DNA of 64,000 bases from Lithobates sylvaticus (taxonomy: Eukaryota > Chordata > Amphibia > Anura > Ranidae): positions 604,552,616 to 604,616,615 of the forward strand of contig CM053026.1 of NCBI GenBank assembly GCA_028564925.1. The letters are read 5' to 3'. The notes under the pieces were generated by a model. That model saw nothing but the letters and a program-made list of their open reading frames with translations, had not been told where the DNA came from and did not search any database. Shown here one piece after another: positions 52,192 through 63,844 of the stretch. The translations under genes and the position numbers were made by a program. Each line of letters opens with the position of its first letter. The stretch's first letter is position 1.

Positions 52192-52557
52192 GCACTAATC
52201 TCTTTTGGGTAGAATACATGAATATTCGGTGGGATAACCCAGGGTGGCAGTGAATTGCCTTTCCTGGATTCTTGGTGGATTGGAGTTCCACCCAATTTTT
52301 GAATTTCGCCCCCCCCCCCCGCGTGTTGCCTATCACATTGCCATGAATCATGGATTGTTTTTTTTTTTTCAGAACTTATTACCCTTTTTGGCCATGACAC
52401 AGGTGCACTTCCGCCATATCAATTCCAGGAGTCAACAGGCAGGCTCCATAATACGAGTGCCCCATGCTTTAGAAAGAGATAACCACCGCTCAAGGATAGC
52501 CCTTCAGGGCGAATGCTCCTGCTCCTGTTTAGGAAACCCAGGTGCTGGCTAATAACA

Positions 52558-52908
52558 CAATAGACTGGAAGTATCGAAAGAACTCTGGACAGCCGCACAC
52601 CGGAGGAAGATAAAATCCTATGCAGTTTATTTCAAAAAACGGGAATCACATCAATCCAATAGTCCACAGCAAAGCAAAGCAAAAAGGGGGCCCCAAATTT
52701 GACGCGTTTCGCACTATATACAGTGCTTACTCATAGCTATGAGTAAGCACTGTATATAGTGCGAAACGCGTCAGTTGTGCCCCCCTTTTTTGCTTTGCTG
52801 TGGACTATTGGATTGATGTGATTCCCCTTTTTTAAAATAAACTGCATAGGATTTAATCTTCCTCCGGTGTGCGGCTGTCCAGAGTCTTTCGATACTTCCA
52901 GTCTATTG
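52558..52908. repeat. Palindrome centred on a hammerhead-like core
   Basis: Ends CAATAGACTGG and CCAGTCTATTG; arms match along about 170 bases through CCACAGCAAAGCAAAGCA, CACATCAATCCAATAGTCC and the centre ATAGCTAT (52734-52741). In each arm, going outward from the centre, ATGAGTAAGCAC pairs with GTGC, then GAAACGCGTC. Confidence 0.9.
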
Positions 52909-53329
52909 CGCCATGCTTTGTACGCAATGTGCATGCGCGAGATCCAGAGAGTGGGTATCCCAGAAGGAGCTACCAGTGAGCTCTAGATGCCCACACTGAA
53001 GCTGGAAGTGCGCTTACCAAGGAGGTAACAGTGGGCGATTTGCACAACTATCTAACCGAAAAGTTAATTTACTACATATGCTGGAGTCTATTATACAAGA
53101 TGCAACCATCGCGGGGTGTTTTTTTTTTTTTTTTTTTTTTTTAAAGGCTGGAACTCAGCTATAACGGTGGCTAAAGAGGAATCCCAAGGAACATAGAAAC
53201 CCTAATTATAGGGAAAAAGTGAAATTGACCTAATAAATATTGGGTCCAAGTAAGAAGGCGAGCGCAGTATTTGACTGGTGGTGGGATGATTGATCGCACA
53301 GTGGATGAACGTGGTGCACTATAAATTGG

Positions 53330-53470
53330 ATTCACATTACTGAAAAAGAACTGCTTATAGCAATGTATCTCAACCTTTTTTTGATTGAGGCAACCTTTAA
53401 AGATATGCACAATCTCGGGGCACCCCATTCTGAAATGGAAAAAACTAAACTAGAATAGCGCCATTCACAC
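53330..53470. repeat. Fragment of a hAT-like repeat
   Basis: ATGTATCTCAACC, TTTGATTGAGGCAACC and GGGGCACCCC resemble a common hAT end. No inverse partner found. 52909-54040 otherwise shows no gene and a 32-base T tract at 53108. Confidence 0.4.
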
Positions 53471-54044
53471 ATACAGGACCCCCAACGTTCAAGATGATTT
53501 ATTCTTTCAAAGCAAATACACCTTTACACACTGGTACTGACTAGTGTTCCAATGTTTCTCTTCTCCCTCAGTTTCCCTCCCTCATTCAGCTAATGTCACC
53601 CCAGTGCTGACAGAGAGGGGCAGGGGAGGGGAGGGTAGTGTAGTGCAAGCGCCCAACGTTCTCCTTATCAACCAATTACACTATTGGTTGATAGGACGTC
53701 GAGGGCTAGAAGGTTATAATGGTACCAGCAACGGCCCGTCCATAAGGGGCACCACCCCCTAATTTCTATGCCCCCGGCCCCTAATCTCCATGCAGAGCGC
53801 CAGGCGCATAGAGTTCTATGGGGGGGGGCATTTGCAAAACACATGATTAGAGCTTCTAATTGGCTTCCAAAAGGATGGGCTTGAGCCCCATCCACTTATG
53901 ACAATAACGAATCAACATTCGCTATTGTCTTCCTGCTTCTCCTCCTGGCCAATCAGGACAGGAAACGGGTCCTGAGACTGGATTGGTCGGGAGAAGAAGC
54001 GTCCGGGACCTGGATGGGGTAAATGTGGGGCTAGCAGGTGAGCT

Positions 54045-54600
54045 GTTTTTCGGAAATTCAAAAATCCAAAATTTCAGAATTAGAAAATAAGTATGAAAAT
54101 CCGAAGATAAGAACTAAAATCAGAAAATTTGAAAATCTGAAATAATAGCTAACTAATAATAACTTAACTTACTAACTAAATTATAGGTATTGGAATTTCC
54201 TTTCAAATTTGTCTGTTAGTGAACGTGAGGAACACAAATTTATCCGAAGTTACGAATTATCTGAAATAACGATTGGCGTATCTATACGAATGGAATGTAA
54301 CAAAGTAAAAATTATAAATAACAATAACAATAATAAAAATGTTTTATCATTATTAATAATTCATTCCATTGCATGTGTATAGATGCAGCATTTGTTATTT
54401 CGGATAATTCGTTACGTTCGCTAACAGCCACATTTGAAAGGAAATTCCGATACCTATAATTTCATAGTTAGTTATTATTAGTTAGTATTTTGTATTTTAC
54501 GTTCTTTCAAATTTTCGAATTTCAGAGTTGTCATTTTTCCGAATTACTGGATTTTCTCATTTTTTAATTTCGATCATAACGAAAACAAAAAAGGCATGAA
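54045..54600. repeat. AT-rich foldback element
   Basis: Inverse pairs in mirror order: AACTAAATTATAGGTATTGG near 54174 against TACCTATAATTTCATAGTTA near 54450; GAATTATCTGAAATAACGA against TTATTTCGGATAATTCG; AATCCAAAATTTCAG against CGAATTTCAGAG. The loop near 54300-54350 is A/T-rich. Confidence 0.75.
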
Positions 54601-54629
54601 ACAAAAACGAACACATTTTCTGGCAGTGC

Positions 54630-56292
54630 CAGTGGCGGAACTACCGCCATAGCGACACACGCGGCCGCTATGGGGCCCGCAGCTGCTATGGGGCCCCTGG
54701 GGAGGAGGAGGAAAGCATACTGCCGGGGCCGGGGGGGTGGCGAGCACTGCCCGCACGGTCCCCCAGCCAGGGGAAGTGAGGAGAGGAAGAGGCGCGCTGT
54801 CCGTACAAGGCAGCAGAGCGCTGTGTAATAGCTTTTATTTGAATGCCCTGTGAGTTCCCGGGGCTCACCGTCACATAGCCCCACCTCTTGGCCCGACGCT
54901 TTTGATAGACAGAACGCCGGTCCAATGCGGGACATGTGACGTCATCAAAGGCGCCGGGCCAAGAGGTGGGGCTATGTGACGTTGAGCCCCGGGAACTCAC
55001 AGGGCATTCAAATGTTAGCTATTACAGCGCTCTGCTGGACAGCGCGCCTCTTCCTCTCCTCACTTCCCCTGGCTGGGGGACCGTGCGGCCGGTGCTCGCC
55101 CCCCCCCCCCCAATCTGAGAGAGCCCCACGCTCGCCAATAAGGGCTGCTGCAGTCTGGCTCACCTCTTCCACTGCACAGGTGAGGCTGCATTGGGCACGG
55201 GGGAGGCTGCATTGGGCACTAGAGAGGCTGCATTGGGCACGAGAGAGGCTGCATTGGGCACGAGAGAGGCTGCATTGGGCACGAGAGAGGCTGCATTGGG
55301 CACGGGTGAGGCTGCATTGGGCACGGGTGAGGCTGCATTGGGCACGGGTGAGGCTGCATTGGACACGGGGAGGCTGCATTGGGCACGGGGGAGGCTGCAT
55401 TGGGCACGGGGGAGGCTGCATTGGGCACGAGAGAGGCTGCATTGGGCACGGGGGAGGCTGCATTGGGCACGGGGGAGGCTGCATTGGGCACGGGGGAGGC
55501 TGCATTGGGCATGGGTCAGGCTGCATTGGGCATGGGTGGGGCCACGCTGCATTGGGCAAAGGTGAGGCTGCATTGGGCACGGGTCAGGCTGCATTGGGCA
55601 TGGGCAGGCCACGCTGCATTGGGCACGGGTCATGCTGAATTGGGCACGGGTCAGGCTGCATTGGGCATGGGCAGGCCACGCTGCATTGGGCACGGGTCAT
55701 GCTGAATTGGGCACGGGTCATGCTGCATTGGGCACAGGTGAGGCCACGCTGCATTGGGCAAAGGTGAGGCTGCATTGGGCACGGGTGAGGCTGCATTGGG
55801 CACAGGTGAGGCTGCATTGGGCACTGGACACGTTGCATTGGGCACAAGTGGGCACAGGTGAGGCAGTATTGGGCACAGGTGAGGCAGTATTGGGCACTGG
55901 CCATGCTGCTTTGGGCACAGGTGAGGCTGCATTGGACACTGGACATGCTGTATTGGGCACAGACCACACTGCATTGGGCACAGGTGAGGCAGTATTGGGC
56001 ATGGGCAGACCACGCTGCATTGGGCACAGGTGAGGATTATTGAAGCGCTAACACCAGGTGTTTGGAGTATCTTTATCTGTTGATTAAACTTTCTGGAATA
56101 CATATATTGCTATTGTGGTGTAGGATCTGGGCTCTTTCTTTCTTCTCAGACTCGAACCACACACCCTTTGAGCCCCGCCCTTTAAACCACGCCCACTATT
56201 TAATTTAAGCCCCACCATTTTTTTTGTGGGGGGGGGGGGGGCCCATACAACATTTTTGCTATGGGGCCCTGTGATTTCTAGTTACGCCCCTG
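54630..56292. repeat. hAT-type element with foldback and minisatellite, 8-bp TSD
   Basis: Ends CAGTGGCGGAACTA and TAGTTACGCCCCTG; GGCAGTGC flanks both (54622-54629, 56293-56300). Inside lie inverted arms (about 54725-54945 and 54950-55110, with GAGTTCCCGGGGCTCACCGT against its inverse) and then the 21-bp array. No transposase, so mobilised in trans. Confidence 0.9.
55178..56033. repeat. 21-bp minisatellite, about 40 units
   Basis: Unit GAGGCTGCATTGGGCACGGG(T/G). The left half is regular; the right half has longer variant units with GGCAGGCCACGCTGCATTGG. Because 21 is divisible by 3, both strands carry long open frames (repeated Ala-Leu-Gly-Thr-Gly-Glu-Ala), not genes. Confidence 0.95.
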
Positions 56293-56699
56293 GGCAGTGC
56301 CCATGTCTAAATAGAAGTGACTTTGCTTCTGGTGATACAGAGGAGCACTTGATATGATTATTGATCTATACAGAATTGATACACAGGGTGAATGTTCTAG
56401 AATTTATATAGTATATTGTGTATTCTTTATGATCGGTTTCTACTATGCAATCTAATCGATTAAAATGCGTTTTGGATTCGTGACCAATCGATGACGTTTG
56501 CTAATGTTTCGCCCGAGGCCGATCCTCTCAGTATGATCGATTCTTATCTATATTGATGGGAAGGGAAGCTATGGCTATTTCATTATTTGCAAATTCGATC
56601 ATTTTGATCCGGTCGCACATCAATCGGATGAAAATAAAATAGAAGTGTATATGGCCACCATTTATGTTCATCCAATTCCTCGTCTGGAAGTAAAAACGT

Positions 56700-57008
56700 T
56701 CTTTGCCTATTTCTTATATTCATGATGACATTTCCCCGATCGCCTCCCATCCCATGATCATCGCTCATCATAGACACGTCATCACCGTGCCAGGAATCCT
56801 CCCCGACAGGCAGGAGATTCCCCGGTGACGTCACCGCCCCTGGATTTGGGGGGGGAGTGGACCCCGGGACTGAGCCCCGCCCTCTCAGTCACATGAGTGT
56901 GGCTCCATGCAGGAGATAAAGCGCTTGTATGGGATCACCATGGCGGGGAGCGGATGGAGAGGGATGTCCCGGTGGTGTAGATGAAGCTGTGATACATGTG
57001 GCGGCATC
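56700..57008 (+). promoter_or_regulatory. FNIP2: FNIP2 promoter and 5' UTR region
   Basis: A GC- and CpG-richer stretch than its AT-rich surroundings. It holds a full CRE palindrome TGACGTCA (56826-56833), a GC-box-like CCCCGCCC near 56875, and TCACATGA (56889-56896), the M-box bound by MITF/TFE factors. No TATA box is evident. Confidence 0.55.
56940..56984 (+). CDS. Candidate upstream ORF in the FNIP2 leader
   Basis: The ATG at 56940 sits in a strong start context (ACCATGG), encodes MAGSGWRGMSRWCR and stops at TGA 56982-56984. It is 69 bases upstream of the FNIP2 start. It matters only if transcription starts upstream of 56940, which is not known. Confidence 0.3.
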   Translation: MAGSGWRGMSRWCR

Positions 57009-57094
57009 ATGGCTCTCCTCCACAAGATATTCAGCAAGAGAGGAAACTCCAACTGTACAGCCGGCAGAGGGACCAAGGAGAGCGCCGCATTCAG
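57009..57094 (+). CDS. FNIP2: Folliculin-interacting protein 2, first coding exon
   Basis: Encodes MALLHKIFSKRGNSNC then TAGRGTKESAAF, followed by AG and a GTGATA donor (28 codons plus 2 bases). It resembles the N-termini of FNIP2 (MAPTLLQKLFNKRGSS) and FNIP1 (MAPTLFQKLFSKR). The split codon AG|N fits the Ser of the following FSW in human. Position next to PPID and plus-strand orientation match human ETFDH-PPID-FNIP2 and favour FNIP2 over FNIP1. FNIP2 partners folliculin at lysosomes in the RagC/D GAP complex, in AMPK signalling, and as an Hsp90 co-chaperone. The remaining exons lie beyond the window; no exon 2 was recognised before 64000. Confidence 0.78.
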
Positions 57095-57439
57095 GTGATA
57101 ATACCGGACCGGTCCACCTATAGGAGAGATGTACGGGGGAGGGGGAGGTCACATGACCCATCACCTGACCTATCACCTGTACACACCAATCCCCGGAGAA
57201 GATGGAGGGATGCTGCATTCTGGGAGATCAGCCCTGGATCTTCTCCTGGGAAGAAGCATGGATGGCTATAATAATGCTGCTCCAGGGATTAGTGAATGAG
57301 CTCCACTTGTGTTCTGTGCAATAGAAGCATGTGAGCCATATGTCATCCATGGAGCCCTATGAGTTATGGGGGTTGGTGGTGTCACCTGTCTAGGGTGCCC
57401 TGCAGGCAGCGCATGGTCACAGGGCACACCCCAAACCGG

Positions 57440-57780
57440 TCTCTGTAAATGATACTATAGGGTGGTATTAGGGGTGGTTATAGGGCAGTTTAGGGTGGTA
57501 TAGGGCGGGTTGGGGTGTTATAGGGCAGTTTAGGGTGGTATAGGGAGGGATGGGGTGTTATAGGGCAGTTTAGCGTGGTATAGGGTGGTTTGGGGTGGTA
57601 TAGAGCAGTTTAGGGTGGTATAGGGCAGTTTTGGGTTGGATAGGGTGGGTTGGGGTGGTTTATAGGGCAGTTTAGGGGGGTATAGGACAGGTTGGGGTGG
57701 TTTATAGGGCAGTTTAGGGGGTATAGGACAGGTTGGGGTGGTTCTGTGGCAGGTTTAAGTGGTAAAGGACAGGCTGTAGT
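57440..57780. repeat. Degenerate minisatellite in FNIP2 intron 1
   Basis: About 15 units of GGTGGTATAGGGCAGTTTAG and shorter variants (GGGTTGGGGTGTTATAG). G-rich on the plus strand. Confidence 0.85.
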
Positions 57781-58870
57781 GGCAGTGTACAGCATGCCTG
57801 CAGATGAAGACACTGGGGGCTGCTGTGTCCTCCTCCTCTCCTTCAGCTGAGGATGAGCCGGAGTGGAGGAGGCAGCCACACCCCCAGCTCCGCCCACCAA
57901 CACCGACTGCCTCGAGAGATATTGGAGATCTCAGAGGGACAGCATAACCTGAAGGGGGGGGGGGGGTGTAACAGGAAGCCTCCCCACACAGCTGGGTACC
58001 CTGCTTGCATCGCTCTGCTGAAAGCATTATCGTACAGTGTATAGCAGCTGCCCTGGCATCACCCCTCTGGTGGGCCGCACCCATATAACGACACCACTGC
58101 TGTAATCTACAGGTTAGGGGCTTATTCACATCATCACATGAGGAGCGACTTAGCCCATCCTCCATGCAGATGTGTGTTTGGAGTTGCATGCAGGCATTAG
58201 CGGTCCATCCATCCCCTATTACGCATGCAGTGTGACGTACGCATGGATTTCAATGGGGTTTTTTTTATTTAGTTTTTTTGAAGCACATGATTAGAGCCAG
58301 AGGCTCTAATTGGCTTAAAAAAGGCGACAATAGCAAATTAATATTTGCTATTGTCTTCCTGATTCTCCGCCCGGCTAGTCAGGAAGCGGGTCTTAAGACT
58401 CGATTGGCCGAGAAGAGAAGCAATCGTATTGGCTGCCAAAGGTAGGAGGAGGGAAGCTGCCGTGAAGCCATCAAGGAGGAGATGCAGGAAGGATCCGAAG
58501 CTGCCCACGAGCTAGATGGGGCTGGTTGGGGTGGACAAGCGAGGAGTGGGGGTGGTGTCAGGTATAAAATATACAGCACCCACCCACACTGCATGCAGGC
58601 ACTCCATAAGAATGGATGCACATGCAGGCAGGAGCAGATGCATGGATCTGAATGCAGAGGCGCTGTCTTTGGTTCTGTGTCTCCGCTCTTGCCTGCATGT
58701 CAAACTTTGACGCGTGATTGTTTGCAACCACTGCATGTGCATCCACTTCTATGGGCAGTCTGCACTCAGCTCCAAGGTGGAGCCTGCCAGCAGATCTGCA
58801 GAGGATGGGATTATTCACCTGTCTGAGCGAGACACAAGCGGCGCAATTTTACAGGTCAAATTGCATGTAA
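57781..58870. other. FNIP2 intron 1, mixed repeat-like sequence
   Basis: Contains a poly(G) run near 57953, repeated ATGCAGGCA/TGCATGC blocks (58170-58740), and GCTAATTGGC-type sequence shared with 53850-54000. No FNIP2 exon or other gene recognised. Confidence 0.4.
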
Positions 58871-58904
58871 AATCAGAGCCTATTGCCGGTGTTTCATCAA
58901 ATAG

Positions 58905-59040
58905 TGCATCTCGTCGCATAATGCCTTTCCGACGATCTGCGCATTCGCAGAATGTAACGTCACTCCAGCTGATATGTTGATCAGCTGGCGTGACGTCAAC
59001 ACTGCACATGCGCAGATCATAGTCGGTGGCATTATCTGAA
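58905..59040. repeat. Short MITE-like inverted repeat
   Basis: ATAATGCCTTTCCGACGATC to AGTCGGTGGCATTAT with an inner perfect pair CGTCACTCCAGCTGAT / ATCAGCTGGCGTGACG and CTGCGCAT / ATGCGCAG. Confidence 0.65.
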
Positions 59041-59777
59041 GATCTGCAAACCGCGGAGGGAGAATCTAATAGTCAGATTAGATCAGATTGCCTCGCTGTC
59101 TTCTTTCTTCTTCTTTTTTTTATTATTATTCCAGCTTCTGTGTGTACCAATATACCCTTTAATGTACTTTTATTTCTGGGGGAAAAAAAAAAGCTTTCTA
59201 TTTATCTTTACACCCCTTACCTCAAATATGCCTTTATGGTTGCTTCTTTTCCAATATCCATTGATGAAATAAATGAAGGAGCTGGTCTGAAAATGTTATC
59301 TACTGTTATTTCATTTTTGTAAATTTTCTCTTTATTTGGATTAGTAAAGTCAAATGTCAAAAAAATGTGCACAGGTACAGTTAAAACTTAAAATATCATG
59401 AATGTATCAGATGGTCTTGTCATATTTTTACTGCTGGGCGGCAGTACACGGTTACTTTGTGTATATAGTGTGTTTTACATTGTATCATTGACCAACAGTG
59501 GCATCTCCAGTATGGTCTTCTGTCTAAATTTGTTACTTTTAATTATTGTTTCTTCTGAGTGTATTATCAGTTCGGTGAATTTACAAATGACTCTGTATGT
59601 GATTCCATCCTAGGCAATTTTAGTTTACTAGGGAGAAAAAAAATGGTTCAGTAGTGAGGGGCTCCTCACATTTCTGGGATAAAGCATCATATCTCCCATG
59701 TCCTTTTTCTTTGATGGCCCCAAATGAAATCTACATAGGTGATCTTTTTATCAAGGACATTGACTCTTATTGGTGCT

Positions 59778-60702
59778 TTAACCACATCAATACTGGGCAC
59801 TTTCGCCCCCTTCCTTCCCAGACCAATTTTCAGCTTTCAGCGCTCTCGCACTTTCAATGACAATTGCGCGGTCATGATACGCTGTACCCAAATACAATTT
59901 TAATCATTTTGTTCGCACAAATGGAGCTTTCTTTTGGTGGTATTTATTAACGACTTCTGTTTTTTAGTGATATAAGCGAAAAAAGAGCAGAAATTTGGAG
60001 AAAAAAAAAACATTTTCTTCTATTTTAAAAGAAATTCAATAAAATCAAATTTTTGTCATAAATTTAAGCCAAAATGTATTCTGCTACATGTTCTTGGTAA
60101 AAAAAAATCCCGTTAAGTGTATAATAATTGGTTTGTGTGATCATGGACATATGTACGCAAATGATCATGTACAGATGTGCGCAGGTGATCACGGACATAT
60201 GTACGCAAATGATCATGTACACATGTGCGCAGGTGATCACGGACATGTGTGCAAATGATCATTGGGACATATGATTTTATATATGTGGGGACATGTGTTT
60301 TGGGGACATTGTGTGTGTTTACACTAGACTGGTGATCAGTGAGTAAAAAGCTGTAAAAAAAAAAAACAGCTAATACTCACTGATCACCAGCCGGCTGCAG
60401 AGATCCGCTCTCCTCAGCGACCACTTCCGCGTGAGGAGAGCTGATCGCCTAGCAACCGGTTATTTGTTTACATCACACGACGGTCGTGATTGGACACGGC
60501 CGTCATGTGATCAGGCCAATCACAGAGCCCTCCTGCCAATCTAAGATGTGCCGTGTCCGGGTGACGCGAACACATCGGGATCTGTGCGGGAACGTGTGAA
60601 CGATTCCGCTTCTTCTGAGGAACATTCCTGAACGTCCACTCAGAAGGAGAGATGGGCCTACCCGGCCATTTTATGTGCAGTGGCCGGGTGGGAAATGGTT
60701 AA
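59778..60702. repeat. TTAA-bounded MITE
   Basis: TTAACCACATCAATAC to GGGTGGGAAATGGTTAA. Includes GACAATTGCGCGGTCATG and a roughly 55-bp tandem (GATCATGTACACATGTGCGC, 60137-60260). Its right TTAA is also the left TTAA of 60699-61057. 59041-59777 shows nothing recognised. Confidence 0.7.
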
Positions 60703-61057
60703 AGAGGAGCTCCAGTCTGGTCACAAAAAGTACAAATACTGTATCTGCTGACTTAATATAACGACCCTTTGCCTGTCCAGAGATCCAGTGATGTCGGCAC
60801 CTCGAGTTGATTCTTCAAATGCTGGCATCTTCACAAAGGGAAGCCGGTTTCCTACTGCGCATGTGCGAATCATGTTGCGCTTTCTGAATAGTCCTGTAGT
60901 TTTCTGGGACGTGTGTGTGTGTGTGTGTGTGTGTCCCAGAAGGCAGCAGGGGGAAGGAGGAGGGGTTGGATAAACTGAGATCACTGTGGCGATCTTACCT
61001 GGAAGTTGGAGCGGTTACCTGTCAAAACCAATATGTAAGGGTTTACAACCCATTTAA
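60699..61057. repeat. TTAA-bounded MITE, GCGCATGCGC family
   Basis: TTAAAGAGGAGCTCCAG to GTTTACAACCCATTTAA with TTAA edges and a (GT)n run near 60910. Shares ACAAATACTGTATCTGCTGA and CTACTGCGCATG with its relatives. Confidence 0.75.
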
Positions 61058-61939
61058 AAGAAATTATTCACTTCCCTCTCCAATCAGACCTCAAATCTGA
61101 GCAGCAGCTGACTATGGATGTTTATTTTGTAGATTGTAGGCATGTGACAGTCATTCTCTGGTGATGCCCTAGCCTAGTGCATGTAGTGTACCAGGCCACC
61201 AGAGTGATAGGGCAGCATGTGCAGTGTAACTCTGGACCCTTCACTCCTGGCATAGATTCCTGTCAGTTTATAGGGTTCTGTTAGGTCAGTCACAGATCCA
61301 GAAATGTTTCCGAGAAGATTATAGCTTACCAAAAATAGGTAGTGCTAACATGAGGATATCTGTGCCCTAAGCAGAGGGATATCCTCCTTCCCCAAGTTTA
61401 TTTTTTGGTGGGGGGAGCGGTACTCCGCTTTAAGGCTGTCCACAGATCAGCCTCTACAAACTTGACAGTGCCTAAAAATGGAGAACTGAGCATGTGCAGA
61501 GTGGGGTGAGGTAGTGTATTACTGGATTTTAAACCTTCTAGGCACTTTGTTTTACATAGCTATACCTGCAAAAGGGGCCAGCCTAAAGTGATCTAGCAGG
61601 ACTTCATTTTCTGAAATTTACACTTTAACGAAGGACAGAGCCTCGTTTTGAGATTTAGCGTTTAAAATAAGTGATGAGTAAATTCATACCCAACATTTCA
61701 TGCTTCAAAAATTGTGCCCACTCGTGGAATGGCAACAAATTTTGACACTTAAAAAATCCCCATAGGCAACGTTTAAAAATTTCTACAGGTTACCAGTTTT
61801 GAGTTAGAGGAAGTCTAGTGCTAGAATTATTGCTCTTGCTCTAACAATCGTGGCGATACGCCACATGTGTGGTTTCAACTACGTTTTCATATGCGGGCGC
61901 AACATGCGTACAAAAAATAAATAAATTTTTCCCCTTTTT

Positions 61940-62309
61940 TAAGAGCATTGTGTGGAAGTGAAGTTTGGCGTCGCTTTCGCCATCCAATGCTATGGAGCCG
62001 AGCGGAGGGCTATATTTCCCTCACTCTGCATCCAGCCTGTGAGGGAAGAGGACCTGATTGTCTCTGCTGCTACTGACAGCTCTGGTAAGCGGCGGAGACT
62101 ACCGGCGCGTGGTGGGGGGGGGCCCCCTCTCCCGCCCCCCAATAAAAGTGATCCTGCAGCGAATCCGCCTTTGAGACCACTTTTATCTGAAAGCTGACCG
62201 CCCACTGAAAAAGAGGATACCTGGGTTCTGGTAGCTAGCTGCTGCCATAACGGTATTCCTCTTCAAACAGCCGCCGCATAATGGCGGCGGGCGGTCGCCA
62301 AGTGGTTAA
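61940..62309. repeat. TTAA-type MITE ending CGCCAAGTGGTTAA
   Basis: The right end GGCGGTCGCCAAGTGGTTAA is clear. GCGGCCGCCATTATGCGGC-like hairpin sequence lies inside it. The left edge near TTAAGAGCATTG is a guess. 61058-61940 and 62310-63090 show no recognised gene. Confidence 0.5.
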
Positions 62310-63089
62310 ACTGATTGTAAATGATCACCTTGTAAAATAACCCATTCAGTTTAAAATAGAAATTAAGGTAAAACATTTGTGTATAGATATAAAAAAAATA
62401 TTATACCTTTTTTTATTTTTTATTTTGTTATGTTCACAGCTGGGGAAGAAGCAAAAACTTCCCAGTGAAAGGGGGGTGGGGGAGTCGGGACAAGTCTGAT
62501 CATTGGAGGAGAGCTGGCTAGAACTGACCATTGTGTTTTCTGCTTAGTGTGGTCAGTTTTTACTAGGGAAGCAGAGGGACTGGCAGGGACATCAGATATT
62601 TCACACAGAGGAAGCAATACAAAGAACATAATCCTTTTTTCATACAGGTACATGGTACAGCAGGAACGTGAAATGTTGGATTTACATACGCTATCAATTT
62701 GATGTATGCTTCACAGCGAACAGTTCCTCATTACATCATTCAGTGGTTAATGTCTGTGAACTTGAGCTATCTCTTCCATGTACTCTCTGACCTGTTCCCT
62801 TTGACCATTTTGATGTTTGCCAAACATGCTAGTCTGTTTTTTTAATATGTAGATAGGTTGTGTTTAGGAAGACAGATATGGCTGCTTAATAATTACAAAA
62901 GTACAGACTCTGGTTGTTTGCTCATCATTGTTTGTACATCATCCAAATCCAGCAACTGTCAACAAAGCTAGCAAAAAGTATCTAACACCCAGTGATATTG
63001 GGATATGTTTGCCTTTCAAAGTGTGCCTCTCTTCTGTGGTGTGTGAGGGTTTATATTTTTTTTTTCTTTTTTTTCTTTTTTTTTTTCAG

Positions 63090-63565
63090 ACTAGGATCAT
63101 AAGAGCGCCATGTAACATCGCTGTAACAGCTTTAATTTGAATTGCTGAGTGTTCCCAGAGTATGTACTTTGATAGACAGATCACCCATCTAATGCCGGGA
63201 TGTGTGACTTGTATCAAAGTACCGGGGCCAGGAGGCTGGGCTGTATGTGATGGCGAGTGGCGGGAACACTGACACTCGGCAATTCAAATGAAAGCTGTTG
63301 CAGCCAAGTGTTCCTCGGCTCTTTAATCCGCCCAGCAATCCTCTTCCTCTCCTCTCTCTTTCCCCTGCACAGGTAGGCTGCATTGATGGGAACTGGTAGT
63401 TGATGTTAATATTTATTTTTGTAACTTAATATTGCATAAAACATTTTAAGTGTAATTTTATGAGGGTGTGATTAGGGGCAGGGTAGGGGTTAGGTGGGGC
63501 AACTGGTGGCAAGTAACCCTTAAGGCCTGGCTAGTAGCTCAGGACTTGAAATTTTGAGACCTGTG
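63090..63565. repeat. Foldback element, single-unit relative of 32160-32830
   Basis: Shares ATAGACAGATCACCC, GGCTGGGCTGTATGTGATGG, CCCCTGCACAGGTAGG and CTAGTAGCTCAGGACTTGAA with 32160-32830, with one GGCTGCATTGATGGG unit. Confidence 0.7.
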
Positions 63566-63765
63566 TTAGAATGGCCCAGTCAAAGTCCAGACCTAAATCC
63601 AACTGAGAATCTGTGGCAAGACTTGAAGATTGCTGTTCAGACTGTTCTCTCCATCCAATCTGACAGAGCTTGAGCTTTTTTGCAAAGAAGAATGGGCAGA
63701 AAATTCACTCTGTGCAAAGCTGGAAGAGACTTCCCCAAAAAGACTTGCATAGTTACAGTTGCATA
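63566..63765 (+). pseudogene. Tc1 transposase C-terminal fragment
   Basis: Plus strand [19 protein letters not shown] is the Tc1 signature containing the last catalytic Glu, followed by about 45 more codons with a TGA after IQSDRA. Everything upstream is absent; the fragment abuts the foldback element. Confidence 0.85.
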
Positions 63766-63844
63766 GTAGGTGAGGTTGAAAAAAGACACAAGTCCATAAA
63801 GTCCAACTTTTGTGTGTGATTATATGTCAGTATTACATTGTATG

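Noticed and set aside
52113-52400. 95-codon minus-strand frame
   Set aside because: Lies across a MITE and a poly-purine tract with no domain match.
55008-56103. Long frames of Ala-Leu-Gly-Thr-Gly-Glu or Pro-Asn-Ala-Ala-Ser on both strands
   Set aside because: A product of the 21-bp minisatellite whose period is a multiple of three.
56583-56834. 83-codon minus-strand frame upstream of FNIP2
   Set aside because: Overlaps the likely FNIP2 promoter; no homology recognised. A divergent gene cannot be excluded but is not supported.
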